DNA from: a bacterium
GTDB taxonomy: Bacteria > SZUA-79 > Acidulodesulfobacterales > Acidulodesulfobacteraceae
Direction of reading: 5' to 3'
NCBI GenBank assembly: GCA_021828445.1
Contig: JAJZJD010000023.1
Location: forward strand, 1-12,187
Length of the DNA: 12,187 nt
Shown here: positions 6,831 through 12,187 of the stretch, piece by piece
How positions within the stretch are numbered: position 1 is the stretch's first letter
How the letters are laid out: each line of letters opens with the position of its first letter
Made by a program: the position numbers and the translations under genes
The notes under the pieces: model-generated
Seen by the model: the letters and a program-made list of their open reading frames with translations, nothing else
Told to the model about the DNA's origin: nothing
Databases searched by the model: none

Positions 6831-7468
6831 TGGGCAGTATGGGCTATAATGCTTTTTATATAAACAGATATCGTATTTATAATTCCCACCCTCATCATCA
6901 TTACCGCGTATGCGGCAAGCAAAAGCGCCGCAAGTTTGCCTGCGGCGTTGGAACCTGTTTTCCCGAGATATTTTAAAATAAGCCTTGTATTTTTTAAAAC
7001 AATATAGACTATCAGAAGATTGATAATTAATGCAATCGTGACGACTAAATATCCGTATATGCCGGTAATTATTAAAAGCGTAGTTAAAACTCCCGGACCG
7101 ACTATCAACGGTACGCCTATAGGTACTACTCCTAAATCCGCCTTATCTGCGGATGCGTAAAGTTTGGGTTTTTCGGAAAGCAGATTATTTATAGATATTA
7201 TAAGTAAAAGTATGCCGCCCGCCATTTCAAAATCATATATCGAAATACCCATAACGTCAAAAAGGGATTTGCCAAGCAGAAGAAAGCCGACGCCGACGCT
7301 AAAGGCGGTAATTAAAGAGTTTTTTCTTATCTGTTTTTCGTCTTTGAGGGTGGTATCTTTTACGAAGTCTAAATATATAGGGAGTACGCCGAATATATCT
7401 ATAGCGACAAACAGCGGAATTAAAGCGAGAAATATGTCCTTAAAAAAAATTATAATAACGTTTGCCAT
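6827..7468 (-). CDS. MarC family integral membrane protein
   Basis: This 213-residue, six-helix membrane protein belongs to the MarC/UPF0056 family. Family marks are VAIDIFGVLPIYL (21-33), AGGILLLIISI (83-93), GVPLIVGPGVLTTLL (118-132) and the last helix KLAALLLAAYAVMMMRVGI (178-196). The biochemical function of MarC proteins is not settled; an early link to multiple antibiotic resistance in E. coli was not upheld, so no transport substrate is assigned. It is the only minus-strand gene between 1 and 11350. Its stop codon shares bases with the ychF stop (4-base tail-to-tail overlap). Its start faces the glycosyltransferase across a 60-base AT-rich gap. GGGAT lies about 10 bases before the ATG as a possible ribosome-binding site. 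Confidence 0.92.
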   Translation of the reverse strand: MANVIIIFFKDIFLALIPLFVAIDIFGVLPIYLDFVKDTTLKDEKQIRKNSLITAFSVGVGFLLLGKSLFDVMGISIYDFEMAGGILLLIISINNLLSEKPKLYASADKADLGVVPIGVPLIVGPGVLTTLLIITGIYGYLVVTIALIINLLIVYIVLKNTRLILKYLGKTGSNAAGKLAALLLAAYAVMMMRVGIINTISVYIKSIIAHTAH

Positions 7469-7528
7469 AGGTTTTTATATCCCAAATTGTTTTAAATAAA
7501 TATAATATAGTATTATAATATAATTCCT
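7469..7528. promoter_or_regulatory. Divergent promoter region between marC and the glycosyltransferase gene
   Basis: This 60-base gap separates two divergent genes and must hold both promoters unless they lie inside the genes. It is almost entirely A+T. On the plus strand TTGTTT (7487-7492) and TATTAT (7511-7516) are 18 bases apart, a plausible sigma-70 pair; this would place transcription start only a few bases before the ATG at 7529, which has no Shine-Dalgarno site. TATTATAATA (7511-7520) is a perfect palindrome, so a -10-like element can be read on both strands. The exact elements are uncertain because chance matches are common in such AT-rich DNA. Confidence 0.4.
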
Positions 7529-8686
7529 ATGAATAAAAAAAATAAATTTAATATACTTCATATAGACGGCTTTAAAAGCTTCGGCGGAGCGCAAAACGAC
7601 ATTGTTATACTGCTCGGGTTTATGAAAAAATACCACAGCGAATACTTTAATATATACGTTATTCATAATAATAACGAAAGACTAAAGGCGGAATTGGATA
7701 AATTCGATATTTCTAATTTTTCCGTCAGAATGACGAATTTTCTCGATATTTTTGCCGTATTCAAAATAAGGCGTTTTTTAAAGCGCCGCGATATAGACTT
7801 AGTAAATTTTCACTCGTCTTTAGACCATTATTTAGGGGGAATCGCCGCAGTTTCAATTTTTAAAAAAAAGATAGTTAAGGTTCTAACGCGGCACGTCGCG
7901 TATAAAGTCGATTTTTTGAAAGGATTTTTAATATACAGGTTTTTAACGGACGGATTTATAGTTATATCCGATTTCATTAAAAAAAGTTTAGTAAAAGATA
8001 TTAAAATAAACCCGCAAAAAATTAAAACCATTTACAGTCCGAGGATATACAGCGGATTCGATAGCGGCGATGAAAAAGAAGTATCTTTTTATGAACCGGA
8101 AAAGGCTGAAATGAGAAAAGAACTCGGCATTAAGCCTAGTGAAAAAATGATTTCCCTTATAGGAAGATTGTCGGGAGAGAAAGGCCACGAAATATTAATA
8201 AAAGCGGCGGAACTTATAATAAAAAAAAGAAACGATTTAAAATTCGTCATTATAGGGGAAGGCGAACTTTACGACCGCATTATAAACTTAATCAAAGAAA
8301 AAAAACTAAACGATTATTTTGTTTTAAGCGGTTTTAAGGAAAATATTAAAAAATTTATAGCCGCGTCGGATTTAATAATAGTCCCGTCGGGTCTTGAGGG
8401 GATGGGAAGCATTATTATAGAATCCTGCGCTCTGAAGAAAGCCGTGATAGCATCTGACGTCGGAGGAATTCCCGAAATAATTGTTAATAACGAAACAGGG
8501 CTTTTATTTAAAGCAGGGGATTTTGCCGAGCTTGCCGATAGAATAATTTTTTTAATAGATAAACCGGAGTTAATTGAAAAGCTCGGTTTAAATTGCTATA
8601 ATGAAGTTATTAAAAAATTTGACGCAAAAATAATTAGTTCCGAAACCGCATCGTTTTATCTGGATTTGTTAAATAAAATATCCTAA
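7529..8686 (+). CDS. GT-B fold glycosyltransferase, GT4-like
   Basis: The 385-residue protein has the two-domain GT-B architecture of GT4-type glycosyltransferases, which use nucleotide sugars for cell-surface glycans. The N-terminal domain opens with FNILHIDGFKSFGGAQNDI (7-25), a Rossmann-type start with the GG(A/T)Q-like acceptor-side loop. The C-terminal donor domain has LIGRLSGEKGHEILIKA (210-226), VIIGEGELYDRI (240-251) and the E-x7-E motif at Glu290 and Glu298 in LEGMGSIIIESCA, followed by VIASDVGGIPEII. No membrane helix is evident, so it likely works at the inner face of the membrane. The sugar and acceptor cannot be inferred. It starts directly after the divergent promoter region, without a visible ribosome-binding site, and lies 45 bases before the next gene. 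Confidence 0.9.
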   Translation: MNKKNKFNILHIDGFKSFGGAQNDIVILLGFMKKYHSEYFNIYVIHNNNERLKAELDKFDISNFSVRMTNFLDIFAVFKIRRFLKRRDIDLVNFHSSLDHYLGGIAAVSIFKKKIVKVLTRHVAYKVDFLKGFLIYRFLTDGFIVISDFIKKSLVKDIKINPQKIKTIYSPRIYSGFDSGDEKEVSFYEPEKAEMRKELGIKPSEKMISLIGRLSGEKGHEILIKAAELIIKKRNDLKFVIIGEGELYDRIINLIKEKKLNDYFVLSGFKENIKKFIAASDLIIVPSGLEGMGSIIIESCALKKAVIASDVGGIPEIIVNNETGLLFKAGDFAELADRIIFLIDKPELIEKLGLNCYNEVIKKFDAKIISSETASFYLDLLNKIS

Positions 8687-8731
8687 GCGGGACCCAAATT
8701 CTTTGATATCCGCATAAGGTTTATAAAATGT

Positions 8732-9490
8732 ATGAGAATAAATGCTTATAAATTGTTAAAAAGTTTTATAGTATTTTTTATTATTTTATTTTTAGCTTAT
8801 TCAATATTTTTTTCATTTAATATCGCGGCTTTTTCCAGACGGACTTTAAAATTTAAACTTGTTTCTTTTTTAAGATATTCGTCCGTAAAACCCGAATTTT
8901 TAAAATTCATAGACCTCAACTTTAACGTTTTGGCTTCCGATTATTTCTGGACGCTTTTCGTTCAGGAGGTTTCGTCCTTTAGACTTGCGAAGATGCATTA
9001 TCCGTATATGTATAAAATATCGTTTATAACGGTCTCCTTGAATCCAAATTTTAATTATGCTTATCAAGCGGGAGGAACGCTTCTCGGTTTGGCTGGAAAA
9101 CCGAGAAGGGCGATAAGATTATTAAAATTAGGAATGCGGCGCCTTAAAGGAAACTGGAACATACCGTTCCTGATAGCTTTTAACTATTTTTACAGTCTCG
9201 GTAATTACAAAAAAGCCGCATATTACCTAAAATATGCGGTCGATATGAAAGGCAGTCCTAAATACTTAGAATTTTTGTATGCCAAACTTCTCAACAAGTC
9301 AGGCAGTCTCAAGAAAACCCTCGGCTTTCTTGAGGATATGTATAAAAATAACAAAAATCCTTATATAAGGCAAATAATAAAATATAGGATAAACGCTGTA
9401 AAAAAAGAGATAGCGCTTAAAAAAGAACATAAAAATTATAAAATTCCTTATTCTTTAAAGCTGTTTTTGCCGCATAAGAATAACGCATGA
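8732..9490 (+). CDS. Membrane-anchored TPR-like protein linked to an ABC exporter
   Basis: The 252-residue protein has one hydrophobic N-terminal segment (about 9-33) after a short basic start, so it is probably anchored in the inner membrane with the remainder outside the cytoplasm. The rest is helical and TPR-like: 106-138 (LNPNFNYAYQAGGTLLGLAGKP...), 141-173 (NWNIPFLIAFNYFYSLGNYKKA...) and a weaker unit at 174-206. The segment LASDYFWTLFVQEV (67-80) resembles the (A)DYLW motif that I associate with TPR proteins encoded next to ABC-2 transporters in deltaproteobacteria. AAGG at 8716-8719 lies 12 bases before the ATG. A neighbouring ATG at 8728 reaches a stop after a few codons. The stop overlaps the ABC ATPase start by 4 bases, so it is likely an accessory part of that transporter. 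Its function is not established; no enzyme motif is seen. Confidence 0.75.
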   Translation: MRINAYKLLKSFIVFFIILFLAYSIFFSFNIAAFSRRTLKFKLVSFLRYSSVKPEFLKFIDLNFNVLASDYFWTLFVQEVSSFRLAKMHYPYMYKISFITVSLNPNFNYAYQAGGTLLGLAGKPRRAIRLLKLGMRRLKGNWNIPFLIAFNYFYSLGNYKKAAYYLKYAVDMKGSPKYLEFLYAKLLNKSGSLKKTLGFLEDMYKNNKNPYIRQIIKYRINAVKKEIALKKEHKNYKIPYSLKLFLPHKNNA

Positions 9491-10278
9491 AGGGAATTAT
9501 GATTGAATTAAAAAACGTAACGAAATATTTCAGGGTCGGGTTTTTTGGAACTAAAAAGAACGCGGTAGAGGACCTTTCTTTAAACATAGAAGAAGGAAAA
9601 GTTACGGGTTTTTTCGGCCCGAACGGCGCCGGTAAATCCACGACGATTAAAATGATTGTCGGGCTTATTAATCCGTCAGGCGGGAATATTAAAATAAACG
9701 GCTATGATGCTTCGGATTACAGGGCGAGGCTTAAACTGGGCTATTTGCCGGAAAATCCCAGTTTTCCGCGCGGGCTTAAAGGGATAGAAATTATTAATTA
9801 TTATTCAAAACTGTTGGATAAAAGAATAAATAAAGATGAAATTTACGATGCGTTAAAATTAGCCGGTATTTTTTATGCAAAAAATATTCAAGCCAATAAA
9901 TATTCTAAAGGAATGACCCAGAGGCTGGCGTTGGCCGTTTCTATTTTAGGCGATCCGGAAATTTTAATTTTCGACGAACCGCTGTCCGGATTAGACCCTA
10001 TCGGACGAAAAGAGTTTAAGGATATAATATTTAAACTGAAAGAAAGAAAAAAAACCATATTTTTCTCCTCGCACGTGCTTGCCGATAGCAAAGAATTATG
10101 CGACAGCATCGCCGTTCTCGTAAACGGCAGATTAATAAAAAATAAAGACGTTGCGGATATCGAAAAAGAGGCGGAAGGCTATGCGGAAGAGAAAAAAGAT
10201 TATCGTTTGCCGGCAGAATACAGCACTCCCTTAGAAATTTATCTGTACGATTTAATGCTTAAAAACAGGAAAAATTAG
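9487..10278 (+). CDS. ABC transporter ATP-binding protein (ABC-2 exporter type)
   Basis: This cytoplasmic ATPase of 263 residues powers the permease encoded next to it. It has Walker A GPNGAGKST (44-52), a YLPEN segment in the Q-loop position (87-91, Glu in place of Gln as in many DrrA/CcmA-like ATPases), signature YSKGMTQR (139-146), Walker B ILIFDEP (159-165), D-loop SGLD (167-170) and switch His196 in SSHVLAD. The ATG at 9487 overlaps the preceding stop as ATGA. An internal ATG at 9499 (fifth codon) follows AAGGGA at 9490-9495 and gives the common family start MIELKNVTKYF, so the true start may be 9499. It is followed by the permease after a 10-base gap. The exported substrate is unknown. 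Confidence 0.93.
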   Translation: MKGIMIELKNVTKYFRVGFFGTKKNAVEDLSLNIEEGKVTGFFGPNGAGKSTTIKMIVGLINPSGGNIKINGYDASDYRARLKLGYLPENPSFPRGLKGIEIINYYSKLLDKRINKDEIYDALKLAGIFYAKNIQANKYSKGMTQRLALAVSILGDPEILIFDEPLSGLDPIGRKEFKDIIFKLKERKKTIFFSSHVLADSKELCDSIAVLVNGRLIKNKDVADIEKEAEGYAEEKKDYRLPAEYSTPLEIYLYDLMLKNRKN

Positions 10279-10288
10279 AGGATTCTTA

Positions 10289-11152
10289 ATGAAAAAGATT
10301 TTATACGGGACGGCGTATTCTTTTAAAGAGATAAAAAATTCCAAAATTTTTTATTCGTTTTTAATATTTGCGTTGATTCTTATATCCGGCAGTTACTTTG
10401 TTTCCCAGACGAGTTTTATAAATCAAGGCAGAATTATGGTGGATTTTTCTATATTCGCCATATCTATTTTTAATATTTTTATAGGCATTTTTATAGGCGC
10501 TTCAGTAGTTTACGACGATATAGAAAAGAAAAGCGTTTTCCTTACTATTACAAGACCGCTAAAAAGAACGGAATATTTAATAGGCCGTTTTTTGGGGCTT
10601 GCGTCGGCAATAATATTTTCGACGATTATAATGATGTTGATTTTTTATGCCGTCCTTTTGATTATGCATAAATTTATCGTACCGGTCGGATACTCTGCCG
10701 GAAACGTTAAAGATAAGTTTATCTTTTATTCCCTGCCCCAACCCCTTATTATTCAGGCTCTGTTCATAATAATGGAATCGATATTTATTGCTGCTGCGGC
10801 GCTGCTTTTTTCTTTAATAACCTCAAAAGCTTTAGCGTCCATATTTGCAATACTCGTTTTTTTCATAGGCAACATTTCCGGCAGGATGAACGATTTAATA
10901 ATGCCTGTGAAAAAGATTATAAACGGGAAAATAGTAATAGTTCATCAGGCAAACCATATCTTGGCGGCAATAGTTCATTTTATTTATACCGTCCTGCCCA
11001 ACTTTTCTATATTCAATATAAGTTCCGAAGCGGCATACAAAGTAAATATTTCTGCAGGCGCAATCTTTTACAGAATTATTTACGGCCTAAGCTATACGGT
11101 CTTGCTGTTTATTATATCGTCGCTGATATTTGCGGGGAAGGATATAAGTTGA
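10289..11152 (+). CDS. ABC-2 type transporter permease
   Basis: The 287-residue protein has about six hydrophobic segments (near 20-40, 52-75, 100-127, 152-178, 180-195 and 260-283), typical of an ABC-2 family permease that pairs with a DrrA/CcmA-like ATPase. The cytoplasmic segment VYDDIEKKSVFLTITRPLKR (74-93), followed by TEYLIGRFLG, is the recognisable coupling-loop region of this family (acidic residues, then an S/TRP-x-x-R motif). YTVLPNFSIFNIS before the last helix is also a common family feature. A ribosome-binding site GAGG (10278-10281) overlaps the stop of the ATPase gene and lies 7 bases before ATG. Together with the ATPase and TPR-like gene it forms a three-gene exporter operon. 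The substrate cannot be inferred; the nearby glycosyltransferase makes an envelope compound conceivable but does not prove it. Confidence 0.9.
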   Translation: MKKILYGTAYSFKEIKNSKIFYSFLIFALILISGSYFVSQTSFINQGRIMVDFSIFAISIFNIFIGIFIGASVVYDDIEKKSVFLTITRPLKRTEYLIGRFLGLASAIIFSTIIMMLIFYAVLLIMHKFIVPVGYSAGNVKDKFIFYSLPQPLIIQALFIIMESIFIAAAALLFSLITSKALASIFAILVFFIGNISGRMNDLIMPVKKIINGKIVIVHQANHILAAIVHFIYTVLPNFSIFNISSEAAYKVNISAGAIFYRIIYGLSYTVLLFIISSLIFAGKDIS

Positions 11153-11165
11153 GTATATTCTTAAT

Positions 11166-11191
11166 TTCCCTCTATTTTAAGAAGGAGGGGA
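11166..11191 (+). terminator. Imperfect inverted repeat after the permease, possible weak terminator
   Basis: TTCCCTC (11166-11172) can pair with GAGGGGA (11185-11191) across a 12-base loop, 13 bases after the permease stop. One pair is a G-T wobble. No T-run follows on the plus strand, so intrinsic termination would be weak. It also lies downstream of the minus-strand tRNA-Ser transcript and could serve either side. Confidence 0.3.
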
Positions 11192-11211
11192 GTTAAAAGA
11201 TAGAATTTGTG

Positions 11212-11229
11212 TGGCGGAGAGAGAGGGAT
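11212..11229 (-). repeat. Direct repeat: orphan tRNA-Ser 3' end
   Basis: This 18-base segment is identical to 11351-11368, the 3' terminus (two T-loop bases, T-stem and acceptor 3' strands, discriminator G and CCA) of the neighbouring minus-strand tRNA-Ser. It lies 139 bases downstream of the real tRNA end in the direction of transcription. The identity stops at CCA on one side and at the T-loop on the other, and the sequence upstream of it does not form the rest of a tRNA. It starts at the same tRNA position as the orphan tRNA-Gln repeat at 3389. Confidence 0.9.
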
Positions 11230-11230
11230 G

Positions 11231-11248
11231 AGCGTCCTTAAGGACGCT
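11231..11248. repeat. Perfect 18-base palindrome beside the orphan tRNA-Ser end
   Basis: AGCGTCCTTAAGGACGCT reads the same on both strands and would form a 7-base-pair stem with a TTAA loop. It sits one base away from the orphan tRNA-Ser 3' end. Its right arm can alternatively pair with the next bases (CGCT at 11245-11248 with AGCG at 11252-11255), so two exclusive hairpins are possible. Neither is followed by a T-run on either strand, so a simple intrinsic terminator is unlikely. Confidence 0.85.
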
Positions 11249-11350
11249 AAAAGCGACGAACTTCCCCTTGCGGGCTATCGCCCTTACCGGTGGTTCGAAT
11301 CCGCATTGCTTTATTTTATATTCTTACTTGACATAGATAAATATTTTAAC

Positions 11351-11439
<89 letters not shown>

Positions 11440-11458
11440 ATAAAAATGTTATCTTAAT

Positions 11459-11487
11459 ATTATAAATATTGATTTCTATTATTGCAA
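11459..11487 (-). promoter_or_regulatory. Sigma-70-type promoter of tRNA-Ser
   Basis: On the minus strand TTGCAA (11487-11482) and a perfect TATAAT (11464-11459) are separated by exactly 17 bases. Transcription would start about 7 bases further on, giving a leader of roughly 13 bases before the tRNA 5' end at 11439. Spacing and position fit a tRNA promoter well. It lies within the 68-base gap after hemW, so the tRNA need not depend on hemW transcription. Confidence 0.7.
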
Positions 11488-11507
11488 TATAAAACTGCCG
11501 GACGGAA

Positions 11508-12187
11508 TTAAATCATAATGCGGGCGAATATTTCGGACGATAAAAGCACGCCTTTTAAAGTCAGTATAATATTTTCTTTAGAATTTTGCATAAGCCCTTC
11601 TTTTATGAATTTATTTATGACTTCCTGACCGGCTAATTCCGATAGCCTTTTTGCGCTAATTCCGGGAGCCGTTCTTAAGGTTAGAAATATTTCCTCGTTT
11701 ATTTTATCTTTTTCCGTCAGTATTTCGATAAAATCCCGCCCATTTTTATTATTATAGGGGTTTTTTAAGATATTATCCGCATATTTATCTAAATCCGCTA
11801 CATTGGTTTTCCTGATTTCTTTTCCGTCTTCCGTTTTCAAAAAAGACGAAGCCGAAGGTCCTAATCCTAAATATTCGCCCCTGTTCCAGTAGTTTATGTT
11901 ATGCCTGCTTTCGTATCCTGCTTTTGAAAAATTAGATATTTCATAGCGGATATAGCCCTTTTCAGCTAACAATTCGCATAATATTTCATAATACTCGGCT
12001 ATGTTTTCTTCCGGCGTAAATCCGGCGCCGTTTTTTTCATCGTAAATCTTATAGAATTTCGTACCCTTTTCGATGCTGAGCATATAAGCCGAAATATGCG
12101 CCGGCTCCATATCCAGTATTGCCCTTGCGTCATTGTAAAAAATATCTTCGGTTTGCCCCGGCAGTCCTATTATTAAATCTATTGAAA
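11508..12187 (-). CDS. hemW: HemW-like protein (radical SAM superfamily heme chaperone), C-terminal part
   Basis: The minus-strand frame is open through the right edge, so the gene is partial: about 225 C-terminal residues are present and the N-terminal radical-SAM cysteine cluster lies outside the window. The part next to the edge reads SIDLIIGLPGQTEDIFYND, the conserved GLPGQT segment of the HemW/CPDH group. HISAYMLSIEKGTKFYK and YEISNFSKAGYESRHNINYW follow, then YLGLGPSASSF and a C-terminal winged-helix-like region ending LTLKGVLLSSEIFARIM. Proteins of this family were long annotated as oxygen-independent coproporphyrinogen III oxidases, but the YEISNF/HNxNYW type is now regarded as the heme chaperone HemW that delivers heme to respiratory enzymes. 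The ATG at 12110 is internal. A dehydrogenase role cannot be excluded without the N terminus. Confidence 0.92.
   Translation of the reverse strand, partial: SIDLIIGLPGQTEDIFYNDARAILDMEPAHISAYMLSIEKGTKFYKIYDEKNGAGFTPEENIAEYYEILCELLAEKGYIRYEISNFSKAGYESRHNINYWNRGEYLGLGPSASSFLKTEDGKEIRKTNVADLDKYADNILKNPYNNKNGRDFIEILTEKDKINEEIFLTLRTAPGISAKRLSELAGQEVINKFIKEGLMQNSKENIILTLKGVLLSSEIFARIMI

Larger units (their letters stand above)
11212..11350 (-). other. Spacer downstream of tRNA-Ser, possible processed small RNA
   Basis: On the minus strand this 139-base segment runs from just after the tRNA-Ser CCA to the CCA of its orphan copy. It begins AT-rich (11350 to about 11305) and then becomes GC-rich and structured. 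It includes GCGGATTCGAACC (minus strand, 11304-11292), an inverted T-arm-like element; GGGC-TATC-GCCC near 11266-11277 as read on the plus strand, enclosed by a CGAAC/GTTCG pairing; and the 18-base palindrome. An open frame across this region on the plus strand only reflects tRNA antisense sequence and is not taken as a gene. Release of an RNA by cutting at both CCA ends is a hypothesis by analogy with E. coli tyrT. Confidence 0.35.

Noticed and set aside
11292..11310. T-arm-like GGTTCGAATCC on the plus strand, suggesting another tRNA
   Set aside because: The flanking bases do not form a T stem of five pairs or an acceptor stem, so it is treated as an inverted T-arm-like element and not as a tRNA gene.

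Overview
This is an AT-rich, gene-dense bacterial chromosome segment made mostly of housekeeping genes. It suggests a Gram-negative, deltaproteobacteria-like lineage. The reasons are a spoVG gene in a non-Firmicute setting, the run ispE–spoVG–tRNA-Gln–prs–rplY(ctc)–pth–ychF, a MarC-type membrane protein, and an ABC-2 exporter preceded by a membrane-anchored TPR-like protein. This placement is inferred from gene order and protein character; no phylogeny was run. Low GC and A-ending codons would also fit an uncultured acidophilic or sediment relative of that group.

Layout. Positions 1-2008 hold the end of a complex I operon: the C-terminal part of nuoM, then nuoN, overlapping by 8 bases. ispE overlaps nuoN by 13 bases and starts a long same-strand housekeeping run: ispE (isoprenoid precursor synthesis), spoVG (nucleic-acid-binding regulator), tRNA-Gln(TTG), prs (PRPP synthetase), rplY (CTC-type bL25, TTG start), pth (peptidyl-tRNA hydrolase) and ychF (ribosome-associated P-loop ATPase). 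From 3227 to 6830 the theme is translation and nucleotide supply. A convergent marC gene overlaps the end of ychF by a few bases. A 60-base AT-rich divergent intergenic region then leads to a plus-strand cassette: a GT-B glycosyltransferase, a TPR-like membrane-anchored protein, an ABC ATPase and an ABC-2 permease. The last three form one compact operon (4-base overlap, then 10-base gap). At the right edge, on the minus strand, lie tRNA-Ser(TGA) with a strong promoter and the C-terminal two thirds of hemW, which runs off the window.

The most unusual signal is at the two tRNA genes. Each is followed, 105 bp (Gln) or 139 bp (Ser) downstream, by a direct copy of the last 18 nt of that tRNA, including CCA. 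Both copies start at the same place in the tRNA (the last two T-loop bases), and both are preceded by C where the tRNA has A. Both spacers also contain a 13-nt element resembling an inverted T-arm, GCGGATNCGAANC. This resembles the E. coli tyrT locus, where repeats carrying the tRNA 3' end are processed to the rtT RNA. It also resembles the scar left by integrative elements that use tRNA 3' ends as attachment sites. No integrase or other mobile-element gene is in the window, and no CRISPR array was seen.
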